A stretch of 64,000 nt of DNA, taken from Vogesella indigofera. GTDB lineage: Bacteria; Pseudomonadota; Gammaproteobacteria; Burkholderiales; Chromobacteriaceae. The stretch is taken from NCBI RefSeq assembly GCF_028548395.1, contig NZ_JAQQLA010000003.1, positions 719,820 to 783,819 of the forward strand, given 5' to 3'. Within the stretch, counting starts at the first letter, position 1. Each line of letters opens with the position of its first letter. Positions 1 through 9,443 of the stretch are shown piece by piece. A program made the position numbers and the translations under genes. The notes beneath the pieces are model-generated. The model was not told where the DNA came from. It saw nothing but the letters and a program-made list of their open reading frames with translations, and did not search any database.

Positions 1-711
1 GCGGCGATGAACTTCGCCACCCACTTCCTCAGCTGGCAGCGCCGCAGCCTGAAAAGCTACTGGCACGACATCGAGGCACGCTACGTGGTGCTGTTGCTGC
101 TGGGCAGCATCCTGGCGATGAGCCTGTACCTGTGGTGGCAGCAGATCTACACCTTCACCACCGCGCTGCGCTACGTGTCGTTCAACCTGATCTCGGTGGC
201 CACCGATACCGGCTACGCCAGCACCGACTACGCACAGTGGCCGATATTCGTGCCACTATGGATGCTGTTCCTGTCCTGCCTCACCGTCAGCTCCGGCTCC
301 ACCGGCGGCGGCATCAAGATGATCCGCACCCTGATCCTGACGCGACAGGGCTACCGCGAGATGAGCACCCTGCTGCACCCGAAAGCGGTGCTGCCGCTGA
401 AGATCGGCAACCGCGTGATTCCAGAGTCGGTCGCCTTTTCGGTGCTGGGTTTCATCTTTGTCTACTTCATGAGCGTGGTGGTGTTTACCTTCGTGCTGAT
501 CGGCAGCGGGCTGGATTTCATCACCGCCTTTACCGCCAGCCTGGCCTGCATCAACAACATCGGCCCCGGGCTGGGGCAGATCGGCCCGACCGGGAACTAC
601 GCCGGCCTCAGCGATTTCCAAACCTGGGTGTGCACTCTGGCCATGCTGGTGGGCCGCCTTGAGGTGTTCAGCGTCCTGATTTTGTTTACCCCTACTTTCT
701 GGCGAAAATGA
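1..711 (+). CDS. trkH: Trk potassium uptake protein, C-terminal part (cut by window edge)
   Basis: This is the last ~236 codons of a TrkH/KtrB-type potassium translocating subunit of the inner membrane, which works with the NAD-binding TrkA. The reading frame is open from base 1, so the gene starts outside the window. The family hallmarks are visible: the filter segment SSGSTGGGIK, the second pore motif ACINNIGPGLG, the terminal motif MLVGRLEVFSVL and several hydrophobic helices. A full TrkH is about 480 residues, so roughly half is missing. The TGA stop overlaps the ATG of the transglycosylase gene (ATGA at 708-711), which suggests translational coupling. Confidence 0.95.
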   Translation, partial: AAMNFATHFLSWQRRSLKSYWHDIEARYVVLLLLGSILAMSLYLWWQQIYTFTTALRYVSFNLISVATDTGYASTDYAQWPIFVPLWMLFLSCLTVSSGSTGGGIKMIRTLILTRQGYREMSTLLHPKAVLPLKIGNRVIPESVAFSVLGFIFVYFMSVVVFTFVLIGSGLDFITAFTASLACINNIGPGLGQIGPTGNYAGLSDFQTWVCTLAMLVGRLEVFSVLILFTPTFWRK

Positions 712-2552
712 CCATGCGACATTCCTTATCCCTGCTGGCTTTCGCCCTGCTGCCCTGCTTTGCCAACGCCATCAGCGACAACACGCTGCTGACCGCGCGC
801 GAAGCCTTCCGCAACAACGACAGCGCCCTGCTGGCCAGCCTCGGCAACGACAGCGGCGAGCGCGACCCGCTCGCCGCGTGGCCGGGCTACTGGCAGGCGC
901 GACTGGCGCTCGACAACGGCGACGACAACCCGAGCCGCGCCTTCATCAGCAACGGCGGCAACGCCTTCCTGCGCGAGCGGCTGCTCAACGACTGGGTACA
1001 GTCGCTGGGCAAGCGCGGCGACTGGGACGGCATCCTGCGCGTGGCGCCAGCACTGGCCAGCGAAGCGCGCGACGCCGACAGCAGCTGCTGGCTCGACGTG
1101 GCCACCCTCAACCGTCGCCAGACCGTGGCCAGCGCGCCGGACCTGTGGCAGAACGTGCGCCTGTCCGACGGCTGCGCGCGGCTGGTGGAAGAACAGGCCG
1201 CCCGCGGCATCCTGACCCCGGCGCAGACCGAGGCGCGCATGCGCCTGCTGCTGGCCGGCAACTATTTGACCGTAGCACGGCGACTGGCCGCTGCGGCCAA
1301 CCTTGGCGAACGCTTCTTCGCGACGGGCGGTGCCGAACAACTGGTGCAGCAACTACTGACCCTCGGCAAGAACAACCCGGTGGCCGCGCTGGAGCGGGCC
1401 GCCGCCAGCGAGGCGATGTTCAGCAAGGCGCAAAGCGGCTTCCTCTACGGCCAGCTGGCACTGCGCAGCGCGCAGCGACTGGACATGCCGCAGGCGCTGG
1501 ATGCTTTCGAGCGCGCCGACCCGCAGCAGCTGACCGGCGAACAGTGGGAATGGTGGCTGCGCGCCGCGCTGCGCCAGCAGGACTGGGGCCGGCTGGAGCA
1601 GCTGAGCCGCCGCCTGCCAGAAGAACTGGCCGGCAAGGGCGCCTGGCAGTACTGGCGCGCGCGCAGCCTGCAGGCGCTGGGCCGCGGCAACGAGGCCACG
1701 CCGCTACTGATCAAGATCAGCTTCGAGCACAACTACTACGGCCTGCTGGCCAAGGAAGAACTGGGCACCACGCTGGAAGCCCCGCTCAGCCGCAGCCCGA
1801 CCCCGCTGGCACTGCAGCGCCAGCTGCTGGCCGACCCCGACATCCAGCACGCACTGGCGCTGTTCGAGCTGGCGCTACGCAGCAACAAGCCGGAGTGGCG
1901 CGAAGACGGCCGCCGCGTGTGGCGCTGGGCGCTGCGCGGCCGCAACGACGAGCAGCTGCTGGCCGCCGCCGAGATCGCACTGGAGCGCAACCTCTACGAC
2001 ATGGCGATCTACGCCGCCGAGCGCACCGTGCGCACCCACGATTTCAGCCTGCGCTTCCTGACCCCTTACCGCGACACCACCCGCCGCTACGCCAGCCAGC
2101 TGGAGATCGACGAAGCCTGGGTTTACGGCCTGATCCGCCAGGAAAGCCGCTTCCTCAACGTCGCCCGTTCCGGCGTCGGCGCCAGCGGCCTGATGCAGCT
2201 GATGCCGTCGACCGCAAAATGGGTGGCCGGCAAGATGGGGCTGCCGAGCTACCAGGTCAACGACGTGGACACCAACATCCGCCTCGGCACCTGGTACCTG
2301 CGCCACGTGCTGGACAACCTGTCCAGCCACCCGGTACTGGCCACCGCCGCCTATAACGCCGGCCCCGGCCGTGCCCGCGGCTGGCAGGCGGCGATGCCGC
2401 TTGAAGGCGCCATTTACGCGGAAACCATTCCGTTTAGCGAAACCCGCGACTATGTTCAGAAGGTGATGGCCAATGCGGTCTATTACGCCGGCGCGTTCCG
2501 CCAGCCCGGCAACACGCTGAAATCGCGACTGGGCACCATCCCGGCACGCTGA
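708..2552 (+). CDS. slt: Soluble lytic murein transglycosylase
   Basis: This 614-residue periplasmic enzyme cleaves peptidoglycan to 1,6-anhydromuropeptides. A signal peptide (about 22 residues, hydrophobic core SLLAFALLPCFA) precedes a long helical, TPR-like superhelix and a C-terminal SLT domain. The catalytic glutamate is E479 in GLIRQESRF, followed by the family motif GASGLMQLMPSTA and the later AYNAGPGRA. The length fits Slt70. The start at 708 overlaps the trkH stop; an in-frame ATG at 714 is an alternative. One copy of the dispersed GCGGCCAACCTT repeat lies inside, encoding part of AAANLGERF. Confidence 0.96.
   Translation: MTMRHSLSLLAFALLPCFANAISDNTLLTAREAFRNNDSALLASLGNDSGERDPLAAWPGYWQARLALDNGDDNPSRAFISNGGNAFLRERLLNDWVQSLGKRGDWDGILRVAPALASEARDADSSCWLDVATLNRRQTVASAPDLWQNVRLSDGCARLVEEQAARGILTPAQTEARMRLLLAGNYLTVARRLAAAANLGERFFATGGAEQLVQQLLTLGKNNPVAALERAAASEAMFSKAQSGFLYGQLALRSAQRLDMPQALDAFERADPQQLTGEQWEWWLRAALRQQDWGRLEQLSRRLPEELAGKGAWQYWRARSLQALGRGNEATPLLIKISFEHNYYGLLAKEELGTTLEAPLSRSPTPLALQRQLLADPDIQHALALFELALRSNKPEWREDGRRVWRWALRGRNDEQLLAAAEIALERNLYDMAIYAAERTVRTHDFSLRFLTPYRDTTRRYASQLEIDEAWVYGLIRQESRFLNVARSGVGASGLMQLMPSTAKWVAGKMGLPSYQVNDVDTNIRLGTWYLRHVLDNLSSHPVLATAAYNAGPGRARGWQAAMPLEGAIYAETIPFSETRDYVQKVMANAVYYAGAFRQPGNTLKSRLGTIPAR
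1293..1304 (-). repeat. Dispersed 12-mer repeat copy inside slt
   Basis: This is an exact GCGGCCAACCTT (AAGGTTGGCCGC on the minus strand). It reads in frame as part of A-A-N-L in Slt. Confidence 0.85.
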
Positions 2553-2576
2553 CCGGCATTCCGACAGGGAGACAAT

Positions 2577-3527
2577 ATGCACCAATTCAACAGAATCGCC
2601 GTGATCGGTGGCGCCGGCTTTGTCGGCAGCTACATTGCCGAAGAGCTGACCCGCTACGGGGCGCAACTGAGCATCGCCACCCGCCGCCGTGAGCGGCACA
2701 AGGGCCTGCTGCTGCACCTGCCGAGCGCAGACCTCGTCGAAACCAACGTCCACGACGCGGGCCAGCTGGAACAGTTTCTCGCCGGCCACGACGCGGTGGT
2801 CAGCATGGTCGGCATCCTGCACGGCTCGCGCAACGACTTCGAAAAGGCGCACGTGCAGCTGGTTGGCAAGATCATCGCCGCCTGCAAGAGCCAGGGCATC
2901 CGCCGCGTCGTCCACATCAGCGCACTGGGCGCCGGCGAAACCGCGCCCAGCGACTACCAGCAGACCAAGGGCAAGGCCGAGCGCCTGCTGCGCGACAGCG
3001 ATCTGGACGTCACCATCCTGCGCCCGTCGGTGATTTTCGGCGCCGGCGACAGCTTCCTGACCCTATTTGCCCGCCTAGCCGCCGTCGCGCCGGTCATCCC
3101 GCTGGCCGGCGCCGACACCCGCTTCGCGCCGGTATGGGTCGAGGACGTCGCCCGCGCGGTGCGCGTCTGCCTGGAGCAGGATGCCAGCATCGGCCAGACG
3201 CTGGAGCTGACCGGCCCCAAGACCTACACCCTGCGCCAGCTGGTGGCCTATGCGGCCAACCTTGCCGGCCATCCGCGCACGCTGATCGCGCTGCCGGAAA
3301 GCCTCGCCATGCTGCAGGCGACGCTGATGGAGCTGCTGCCCGGCAAGCCGCCGCTGAGCCGCGACAACGTGCGCTCGCTGCGGGTCGATAATGTCAGCCA
3401 GCAGCCGTTCCCGGCGCTGCTCGGCTTCAGCCCGACGGCACTGGAGGCGGTGGCGCCGCTCTACCTCGGCGAGCAGGAATTCAACCGTCAGCTCGACCGC
3501 TACCGCAAACAGGCCGCCCGCCGATGA
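2577..3527 (+). CDS. NAD(P)-binding, NDUFA9-like epimerase family protein
   Basis: This 316-residue protein is an extended SDR/NAD-epimerase of the type related to the complex I assembly subunit NDUFA9. The N-terminal Rossmann motif is [18 protein letters not shown], and later segments include HISALGAG and [12 protein letters not shown]. The classic YxxxK appears shifted (DYQQTKGK), which is usual for atypical members that bind NAD(P) without strong dehydrogenase activity. The start has a clear GGGAG ribosome site. The stop overlaps the cca start (ATGA). The substrate cannot be read from sequence; a role in respiration or lipid and quinone metabolism is only inferred from the family. Confidence 0.85.
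   Translation: MHQFNRIAVIGGAGFVGSYIAEELTRYGAQLSIATRRRERHKGLLLHLPSADLVETNVHDAGQLEQFLAGHDAVVSMVGILHGSRNDFEKAHVQLVGKIIAACKSQGIRRVVHISALGAGETAPSDYQQTKGKAERLLRDSDLDVTILRPSVIFGAGDSFLTLFARLAAVAPVIPLAGADTRFAPVWVEDVARAVRVCLEQDASIGQTLELTGPKTYTLRQLVAYAANLAGHPRTLIALPESLAMLQATLMELLPGKPPLSRDNVRSLRVDNVSQQPFPALLGFSPTALEAVAPLYLGEQEFNRQLDRYRKQAARR
3252..3263 (-). repeat. Dispersed 12-mer repeat copy inside epimerase gene
   Basis: This is an exact GCGGCCAACCTT, read in frame as A-A-N-L (YAANLAGH). Confidence 0.85.
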
Positions 3528-4759
3528 AGTGCTACATCGTCGGCGGTGCCGTGCGCGACCGCCTGCTCGGGCTGCCGGTAGCCGACCGCGACTGGGTGGT
3601 GGTCGGCGCCACGCCGGAGATGATGCAGGCGCGCGGCTTCCGCCCGGTGGGCAAGGATTTCCCGGTGTTCCTGCACCCGCAAACGCAGGAGGAGTACGCG
3701 CTGGCGCGCACCGAACGCAAGAGCGGGCGCGGCTACCACGGCTTCGTGTTCCACACCTCGCCGGAGGTGACGCTGGAGGAAGACCTGATCCGCCGCGACC
3801 TCACCATCAACGCCATCGCCGAGGACGAGCACGGCGCGCTGACCGACCCCTACGGCGGCCAGGCCGACCTGCAGGCGCGGCTGCTGCGCCACGTCAGCCC
3901 GGCCTTTGCCGAAGACCCGGTACGCATTCTGCGCCTGGCGCGCTTCGCCGCGCGCTTCGACTTTGCCGTGGCGCCGGAGACCATGCAGCTGATGCGTGAC
4001 ATGGTGGCCGCCGGCGAGGCCGACGCGCTGGTGGCGGAGCGGGTCTGGCAGGAGCTGGCCAAGGGGCTGATGACGGCCAAACCTTCGCGCATGCTGCAGG
4101 TACTGCGCGACTGCGGCGCGCTGGCGCGACTGCTGCCGGAGCTGGACGCGCTGTTCGGCGTGCCGCAACGCGCCGACTACCACCCGGAAATCGACACCGG
4201 CGACCACGTGATGCGCGTGCTGGATTACGCCGCCGCCTGCGGCCAACCTTTGACGGTGCGCTTTGCCGCGCTGATGCACGACCTGGGCAAGGCGCGCACG
4301 CCGGCGGAGATCCTGCCGCGCCACATCGGTCACGAGGCGCGCGGCGAGCGGCCGCTGCTGGCGCTGTGCGAGCGGCTGCGGGTACCGGCCGACTGCCGCG
4401 ATCTGGCACGACTGGCCACCCTCTACCACACCAAGATCCACCGCGCCGCCGAACTGCGCGCCGATACCGTGCTGCGCCTGCTGCGCGACTGCGATGCGCT
4501 GCGGCGGCCGGAGCGCTTCCTGCAACTGCTGGACACGTGCGTCGCCGATGCCCGCGGCCGCCTGCACTTCGAGACCTGCGACTACCCGCAGGCCGAGTGG
4601 CTGCGGCAACTGCTGGCCGCGGCGCAGTCGGTCGATGCCGGCGCCGTCGCCCGCGACTGCGCCGACAAGCGCGACATCCCGCAGGCGGTGGACCGCGCCC
4701 GCGTCGCCGCCATCGCCGCTTGCCGCCGGCAGCTGTTCCCCGCCGCAAGCCAGCCGTGA
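3524..4759 (+). CDS. cca: Multifunctional CCA tRNA nucleotidyltransferase with HD domain
   Basis: This 411-residue enzyme adds or repairs the 3' CCA of tRNAs without a template. The nucleotidyltransferase head has [13 protein letters not shown] and the signature [12 protein letters not shown]-terminal HD domain ([11 protein letters not shown], then HIGHEARG) is typical of the proteobacterial multifunctional form with phosphatase and phosphodiesterase activity. The length matches E. coli Cca (412). It overlaps the preceding gene by 4 bases and the following isomerase gene by 4 (GTGA). One exact dispersed repeat lies at 4239-4250. Confidence 0.97.
   Translation: MKCYIVGGAVRDRLLGLPVADRDWVVVGATPEMMQARGFRPVGKDFPVFLHPQTQEEYALARTERKSGRGYHGFVFHTSPEVTLEEDLIRRDLTINAIAEDEHGALTDPYGGQADLQARLLRHVSPAFAEDPVRILRLARFAARFDFAVAPETMQLMRDMVAAGEADALVAERVWQELAKGLMTAKPSRMLQVLRDCGALARLLPELDALFGVPQRADYHPEIDTGDHVMRVLDYAAACGQPLTVRFAALMHDLGKARTPAEILPRHIGHEARGERPLLALCERLRVPADCRDLARLATLYHTKIHRAAELRADTVLRLLRDCDALRRPERFLQLLDTCVADARGRLHFETCDYPQAEWLRQLLAAAQSVDAGAVARDCADKRDIPQAVDRARVAAIAACRRQLFPAASQP
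4239..4250 (-). repeat. Dispersed 12-mer repeat copy inside cca
   Basis: This is an exact GCGGCCAACCTT. It is read here in another frame than in slt and gives C-G-Q-P-L. Confidence 0.85.
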
Positions 4760-5868
4760 GCACGCTCGATGTCACGCTGCTGCGCGGCGGCACCAGCAAG
4801 GGCCTGTTTTTCCGCCACGACGACCTGCCGCCGGCCGGCGCGGCGCGCGACGCACTACTGCTGCGCGTGCTGGGCAGCCCCGACCCCTACGGCAAGCAGA
4901 TCGACGGCCTCGGCACCGGCATCTCCACCACCAGCAAGGTGGTACTGCTGCGGCCGTCGCAGCGTGACGACCACGACATCGACTACCTGTTCGGCCACGT
5001 GTCGATAGCCGAGCCGCTGATCGACTGGTCAGGCAACTGCGGCAACCTCAGCGCGGCGGTGCCGCTGTTCGCGCTGCTGCAGGGCATGGTGGCGCACGCG
5101 CCGCGCGACGGCGCCGTCAGCGTGCGCATCTGGCAGGCCAATATCGGCAAGACCATCATCGCCGAGCTGACCATGCGCGACGGCCAGCCACAATGGGAAG
5201 GCGACTACCGCATCGACGGCGTCACCTTTCCCGGCGCGCCGCTGACGCTGCGTTTTCTCGACCCCGCCGGCGGTGCCAGCGGCCGGCTGTTCCCCACCGG
5301 CCGCGTCTGTGACCAGCTGAGCCTGCCGGACGGCAGCACCCTGGCCGCCACGCTGATCGACGCCGGCAACCCGACCGTGTTCGTGCGCGCCGCCGATGTC
5401 GGCCTCGCCGGTGACGAGCGCGGCGACATTGCCGATACCGCGATCAACGGGCGGCTGGAGTGGGCGCGCGCCGCCGGCGCGGTGGCGATGGGCCTCTGTG
5501 CAGACATCGACAGCGCCAGCCGCGAGCGGCCGGCGACGCCGAAGGTGAGCTTTGTGTCGCCCGGCACGGAACCCGGCGTGGCACTGACCGCGCGCATCCT
5601 GTCGATGGGCCGGCTGCACCACGCCTATACCGGCACCGGCGCCATCGCGCTGGCGGCGGCGGCCGCGATCGACGGCACGCTGGTGGCCGAAGCCTGCGGC
5701 GGCGTGGTGCGCGGCGCGGCGCTGCGCTTCGGCCATGCCAGCGGCCAGCAGCAGCTGGAGGCACGACTGTCGCCGGGCGCCGCCGGCTGGCACATCGACG
5801 AGGTGGTGATGACGCGCACCGCGCGGCCGCTGCTGCAGGGCAGCCTGTTCCTGCCGAGCCAGTACTGA
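4756..5868 (+). CDS. PrpF-family isomerase (2-methylaconitate isomerase / oxalomesaconate tautomerase-like)
   Basis: This is a 370-residue member of the PrpF family, which has a diaminopimelate epimerase-like fold and catalyses proton-shift isomerisation of unsaturated tricarboxylates. The N-terminal family motif [11 protein letters not shown], the segment [10 protein letters not shown], the cysteine-containing loop [13 protein letters not shown] and the later [17 protein letters not shown] support this. The GTG at 4756 is chosen because it overlaps the cca stop (GTGA) and brings the conserved start into phase; the open frame further upstream lies within cca and is unlikely to be translated. 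No prp genes are nearby, so the physiological substrate is open. Confidence 0.85.
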   Translation: MSTLDVTLLRGGTSKGLFFRHDDLPPAGAARDALLLRVLGSPDPYGKQIDGLGTGISTTSKVVLLRPSQRDDHDIDYLFGHVSIAEPLIDWSGNCGNLSAAVPLFALLQGMVAHAPRDGAVSVRIWQANIGKTIIAELTMRDGQPQWEGDYRIDGVTFPGAPLTLRFLDPAGGASGRLFPTGRVCDQLSLPDGSTLAATLIDAGNPTVFVRAADVGLAGDERGDIADTAINGRLEWARAAGAVAMGLCADIDSASRERPATPKVSFVSPGTEPGVALTARILSMGRLHHAYTGTGAIALAAAAAIDGTLVAEACGGVVRGAALRFGHASGQQQLEARLSPGAAGWHIDEVVMTRTARPLLQGSLFLPSQY

Positions 5869-5871
5869 CTA

Positions 5872-5904
5872 TTGCGGCCAACCTTGCGCCAAGGTTGGCC
5901 GCAA
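5872..5904 (+). terminator. Terminator-like hairpin made of two inverted repeat copies
   Basis: TTGCGGCCAACCTT (5872-5885) and its perfect reverse complement AAGGTTGGCCGCAA (5891-5904) form a 14 bp stem with loop GCGCC, three bases after the stop of the isomerase gene. No T-run follows. Both arms are full-length copies of the dispersed repeat. Confidence 0.8.
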
Positions 5905-5974
5905 CGGCGCCCCATTAGCTCCTTGTCATCACATGCTGGCATACTGCGGCTTTCCCCCTGCACCAGGAGCCACC

Positions 5975-6823
5975 ATGGCCATCCTTATCCTGTTCGGCCT
6001 CATCACCCTCATCGTCATCGCCGGCCTGCGCGTCATCGATCAGCAGACGCTGGCCATCGTCGAGACCTTCGGCAAGTTCGCGCGCGTGCTCACCCCGGGC
6101 CTGAACTGGATCATCCCCGGCGTGCAACGCATCGCCTGCCTGATGGACCTGCGCGTGCAGGAGCTGTCGGCGCAGGTCGAAGTCAAGACCCGCGACAATA
6201 TGTTCGTCGCCCTGCCGGTGGCGATCATGGTGCGGGTTATTCCGGAGCGCGCCGCCGATGCCTTCTACCAACTGGCGTCGCCGCAGGAGCAGGTCAAGAC
6301 CTGGGTGCTGAACACCCTGCGCTCGTCCACCGCGGCGATGACGCTGATGAACATGTACGAGGACCGCGACGAGCTGGCGCAGCAGATGCAGGCCAGCCTC
6401 GCCGAGCGCATGGGCACCTACGGCTACGAGATCGTCAGCGTACTGATCGACCAGCCGACGGTGTCGGAAGAGGTGCAGCACGCGTTCAACAGCGTGATCG
6501 CCTCCGAGCGCAAGCGCGAGGCGGCGGTGCAGGAAGCGGAGGCCAAGCGCATCCTGATCGTCGGCGAAGCCCGCGCCGAGGCCGAATCGCAGCAGCTGCG
6601 CGCCGAGGGCCTCGCCCGCGCCCGCACGGTGCTGGCCGCCAGCCTGACCGAGGCCATCGCCCAGGCCAAGGGCAGCGGCATCAGCGAGAACGACATCATG
6701 TACCTGCTGCTGGAAACCAACCGCCTCGACACCGTGAAATACGCCAGTGAAAAGGGCAAGCTGGTGCTGATGGACCTGCGCGCGCCGGCCAGCCAGGCCG
6801 GGCTGCAGATTCCGCTGGATTAA
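5975..6823 (+). CDS. SPFH/stomatin-like membrane protein (QmcA type)
   Basis: This 282-residue protein has one N-terminal membrane segment (AILILFGLITLIVIAGL), an SPFH/band 7 domain (IVETFGKFARVLTPGLNWIIPG onward) and a charged, Ala/Glu-rich coiled region near 175-235. It resembles QmcA and prokaryotic stomatins that scaffold inner-membrane proteases or microdomains. The ATG at 5975 is preferred over one at 5933 because of the upstream AGGAG and the position of the membrane helix. The usual partner NfeD is not next to it. It appears monocistronic, bounded by hairpins on both sides. Confidence 0.88.
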   Translation: MAILILFGLITLIVIAGLRVIDQQTLAIVETFGKFARVLTPGLNWIIPGVQRIACLMDLRVQELSAQVEVKTRDNMFVALPVAIMVRVIPERAADAFYQLASPQEQVKTWVLNTLRSSTAAMTLMNMYEDRDELAQQMQASLAERMGTYGYEIVSVLIDQPTVSEEVQHAFNSVIASERKREAAVQEAEAKRILIVGEARAEAESQQLRAEGLARARTVLAASLTEAIAQAKGSGISENDIMYLLLETNRLDTVKYASEKGKLVLMDLRAPASQAGLQIPLD

Positions 6824-6848
6824 GCCGGCCCCGTCCGCATCACAGACC

Positions 6849-6882
6849 AAGCTTGGCCGCAATATTGCGGCCAAGCTTTTTT
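6849..6882 (+). terminator. 30 bp perfect palindrome with T-run, variant of the repeat
   Basis: AAGCTTGGCCGCAA at 6849-6862 and its reverse complement at 6865-6878 form a perfect 30 bp palindrome followed by TTTT. It is the dispersed repeat with one compensated base change on both arms (G to C and C to G), in terminator position after the SPFH gene. Confidence 0.8.
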
Positions 6883-7004
6883 GCGTTTCGGCCGCTGCCA
6901 CGATGCGGCAAGCTTATTGACGTTGCACCGCGGCAGCGGGCATGATGCCAGAGCGCAAAACAGCGGGATTCACCCGTGCTGCAGACAAAGGAATCGGAGA
7001 AACC

Positions 7005-7316
7005 ATGAGTCAGTTCGACAACGTCAGCGTTGTAAAAGAAGCCAATGTTTATTTTGACGGCAAGTGCGTCAGCCACGGCATCATCATGCCGGACGGCAGC
7101 CGCAAGTCCGTCGGCGTGATCCTGCCGGCCAAGCTGCTGTTCAGCACCGGCGCCCCGGAAATCATGGAAATCCTGGCCGGCGAGTGCAAGGTCACCCTCG
7201 CCGGCGAAACCAGCGCCAGCAGCTACAAGGCCGGCGACTCGTTCAAGGTGCCGGGCGAAAGCTCGTTCCAGATCGAGGTCAGCGACACCGTGCACTACGT
7301 CTGCCACTTCGGCTGA
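7005..7316 (+). CDS. ppnP: Pyrimidine/purine nucleoside phosphorylase
   Basis: This 103-residue single-domain cupin belongs to the PpnP (YaiE, formerly UPF0345) family, which phosphorolyses several nucleosides in salvage. The motifs [37 protein letters not shown] and [14 protein letters not shown] are characteristic. The start at 7005 follows a GGAGA site by the expected spacing and matches the family N-terminus; an upstream in-frame ATG (6942) is not used. The gene stands alone, with a strong terminator downstream. Confidence 0.92.
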   Translation: MSQFDNVSVVKEANVYFDGKCVSHGIIMPDGSRKSVGVILPAKLLFSTGAPEIMEILAGECKVTLAGETSASSYKAGDSFKVPGESSFQIEVSDTVHYVCHFG

Positions 7317-7339
7317 GCCGTACGCCGGCACGACCAGCG

Positions 7340-7367
7340 GGGCCACTTCGGTGGCCCTGTTTTTTTT
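7340..7367 (+). terminator. Rho-independent terminator after ppnP
   Basis: The stem GGGCCAC/GTGGCCC (7340-7346 and 7351-7357) has a TTCG tetraloop and is followed by a run of Ts. A one-mismatch copy of the dispersed repeat (TTGCGGCCAACCTC, 7366-7379) directly follows. Confidence 0.88.
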
Positions 7368-7422
7368 GCGGCCAACCTCGACTACGCCATTGGGGGTGGC
7401 CGCTTCCGCCGGATGGTCGCCC

Positions 7423-7464
7423 TTGACCCAGGACAAGGCCGCCCGCCCTGCCGCTTGCTACTGT
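7423..7464 (+). promoter_or_regulatory. Candidate FNR/ANR-dependent class II promoter of ubiUVT
   Basis: TTGACCCAGGACAA (7423-7436) resembles the FNR/ANR box (TTGAT-N4-ATCAA) with 7 of 10 matches. An extended -10, TGC-TACTGT (7456-7464), predicts a transcription start at 7471. That places the box centre exactly at -41.5, the class II activator position. The leader to the ubiU ATG would be 23 bases. The box is degenerate, so this rests on geometry and on the known FNR control of ubiUV in E. coli. Confidence 0.45.
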
Positions 7465-7493
7465 GCGCCGGTCCCGACTGACGGAAACACAGC

Positions 7494-8501
7494 ATGCAAC
7501 GTCTTCCCGAACTGATCTGCCCGGCGGGCAGCCTGCCCGCGCTGAAGGCCGCCATCGACAATGGCGCGGACGCGGTCTATCTCGGCCTCAAGAATGATAC
7601 CAACGCCCGCAATTTTGCCGGGCTGAACTTCGACCACCGCAGTGCCAGCGAGGGCATCCGCTATGCCCGCGACCGCAAGCGCAAGGTGCTGATGGCGATC
7701 AACACCTACGCCCGCGGCGGCGACAGCCTGCGCTGGCGCGCCGCCATCGACGAGGCCGCCGCGCTGGGCGTCGACGCGGTGATCCTCGCCGACCTGGGGC
7801 TGCTCGCCTACGCGCACGAACGCTACCCGGCGCTGCGCCTGCACCTGTCGGTACAGGGCTCGGCCACCAACTACGAAGCCATCAATCTGGCGCAATCGCT
7901 GTTCGGCGTGCAGCGCGCGGTATTGCCGCGGGTGCTGACGCTGGATCAGGTGCGCCACGTGATTGCCAATACCAGCGTCGAAATCGAGGTGTTCGGCTTC
8001 GGCAGCCTGTGCGTGATGGTGGAAGGCCGCTGCCTGCTGTCCAGCTACGCTACCGGCGAATCGCCGAACAGCCACGGCGTCTGTTCGCCGGCGCGCTTCG
8101 TGCGCTGGGAAGACAACGGCCAGGGCATGGACGCCCGCCTCAACCACATCCTGATCGACCGCTACGGCGCCAGCGAAACCGCCGGCTACCCGACGCTGTG
8201 CAAGGGCCGCTTCGAGGTGGAGGGCCACACCGATTACGTGCTGGAACAGCCATCCAGCCTCAATGTGCTGGCGATGCTGCCGCAGCTGCTGGACGCCGGC
8301 GTCGCCGCGATCAAGGTCGAAGGCCGCCAGCGCAGCCCGGCCTATGTCGCGCAGGTCACCCGCGCGCTGCGCGAAGCACTGGATCAGGCCGGCCAGAGCG
8401 CACAACGCTTCAGCGTCAAGCCGGCCTGGCAACAGGCGCTAGCCAAGGTGTCGGAAGGCCAGCAGGTCACGCTCGGCGCCTACGACCGGCCGTGGAAATA
8501 A
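7494..8501 (+). CDS. ubiU: O2-independent ubiquinone hydroxylation protein UbiU (U32 family)
   Basis: This 335-residue member of the U32 peptidase-like family acts with UbiV in oxygen-independent hydroxylation of the ubiquinone ring, using prephenate as oxygen donor in E. coli. The N-terminus LICPAGSLPALKAAIDNGADAVYLG is diagnostic. The four cysteines that hold the [4Fe-4S] cluster are present at C173, C180, C197 and C236, the same spacing as in E. coli UbiU. It heads a tight ubiU-ubiV-ubiT operon, which makes the assignment secure, and lies behind a candidate anaerobic promoter. Confidence 0.96.
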   Translation: MQRLPELICPAGSLPALKAAIDNGADAVYLGLKNDTNARNFAGLNFDHRSASEGIRYARDRKRKVLMAINTYARGGDSLRWRAAIDEAAALGVDAVILADLGLLAYAHERYPALRLHLSVQGSATNYEAINLAQSLFGVQRAVLPRVLTLDQVRHVIANTSVEIEVFGFGSLCVMVEGRCLLSSYATGESPNSHGVCSPARFVRWEDNGQGMDARLNHILIDRYGASETAGYPTLCKGRFEVEGHTDYVLEQPSSLNVLAMLPQLLDAGVAAIKVEGRQRSPAYVAQVTRALREALDQAGQSAQRFSVKPAWQQALAKVSEGQQVTLGAYDRPWK

Positions 8502-8519
8502 CAAGGAGACGCTTCAGTC

Positions 8520-9443
8520 ATGTCACATCCCGCCATGAGGCTCTCGCTCGGGCCGCTGCAGTACTTCTGGTATCGCGACCAGGTGATGGAGTTTTACGCC
8601 GAAGCGGCCGGCTGGCCGCTGGACATCATCTATCTGGGCGAAGTGGTCTGTTCGCGGCGCCAGCAATTGCGCACCCGCGACTGGATCGCCCTCGCCGACG
8701 ATCTTGCCGACAGCGGCAAGGAGATCATCCTCTCCAGCCAGGTCTTGCTGGAGAGCGAAAGCGACCTCAAACGCCTGCGCCAGCTGATCGAACACGGTGC
8801 CGTGCGGCTGGAGGCCAACGATCTGGGCGCGGTGCGCCTGCTGCACGAGCGCCAGCTGCCGTTCGTCGCCGGTCCGCACCTTAACATCTACAACCGCGAC
8901 ACCCTGCGCCTGTTCCAGCAACTGGGCGCCTACCGCTGGGTCTGCCCGCTGGAATGCAGCGCCAGCCTGCTGCGCGACATCCTCGGCGACGAGGAAGACC
9001 TGCCACAGACCGAGCTGTTTGCCTGGGGCCGGCTGCCGCTGGCCTACTCCGCACGCTGCTTTACCGCCCGCCACTACCGGCTGAACAAGGACGACTGCCA
9101 GTTCAAGTGTCTGGAACATCCGGAAGGCATGACCATGCACACTCAGGACGGCCAGCCCTTCCTCGCCATCAACGGCATCCAGACCCAGTCCGCGGCACGG
9201 CAATCGCTGCTGGCGCACTACCCGGCACTGCAGCACAGCGGCGTCGACATCCTGCGCCTCAGTCCGCAGGCCGACAACATGGCCGCCATCGTGCAGCAGT
9301 TCCGTGACGTGCTGACCCAGCCTTCCACCGCGGCTGCCGCCGCGAAGCACCTGCAGTCGCTGTCCGCGATGCCGCTGGCCGACGGCTACTGGCGCGGCGA
9401 GGCCGGCATAGCCTACCAGGGAGACCACCATGCCTGTTCCTGA
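8520..9443 (+). CDS. ubiV: O2-independent ubiquinone hydroxylation protein UbiV (U32 family)
   Basis: This 307-residue partner of UbiU has the short U32 architecture lacking the C-terminal extension. Cluster ligands can be seen as C44, C180, C193 and C197 (last three in SARCF and [10 protein letters not shown]). It starts 18 bases after ubiU with an AAGGAG site, and its end overlaps the ubiT start by 14 bases. An internal ATG (codon 6) could be the true start; this would shift the numbering by five. Confidence 0.95.
   Translation: MSHPAMRLSLGPLQYFWYRDQVMEFYAEAAGWPLDIIYLGEVVCSRRQQLRTRDWIALADDLADSGKEIILSSQVLLESESDLKRLRQLIEHGAVRLEANDLGAVRLLHERQLPFVAGPHLNIYNRDTLRLFQQLGAYRWVCPLECSASLLRDILGDEEDLPQTELFAWGRLPLAYSARCFTARHYRLNKDDCQFKCLEHPEGMTMHTQDGQPFLAINGIQTQSAARQSLLAHYPALQHSGVDILRLSPQADNMAAIVQQFRDVLTQPSTAAAAAKHLQSLSAMPLADGYWRGEAGIAYQGDHHACS

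Noticed and set aside
878..2356. Open frame of about 490 codons inside slt in another frame
   Set aside because: The translation is Arg/Ala/Pro-rich low complexity, typical of an out-of-frame reading of a GC-rich gene.
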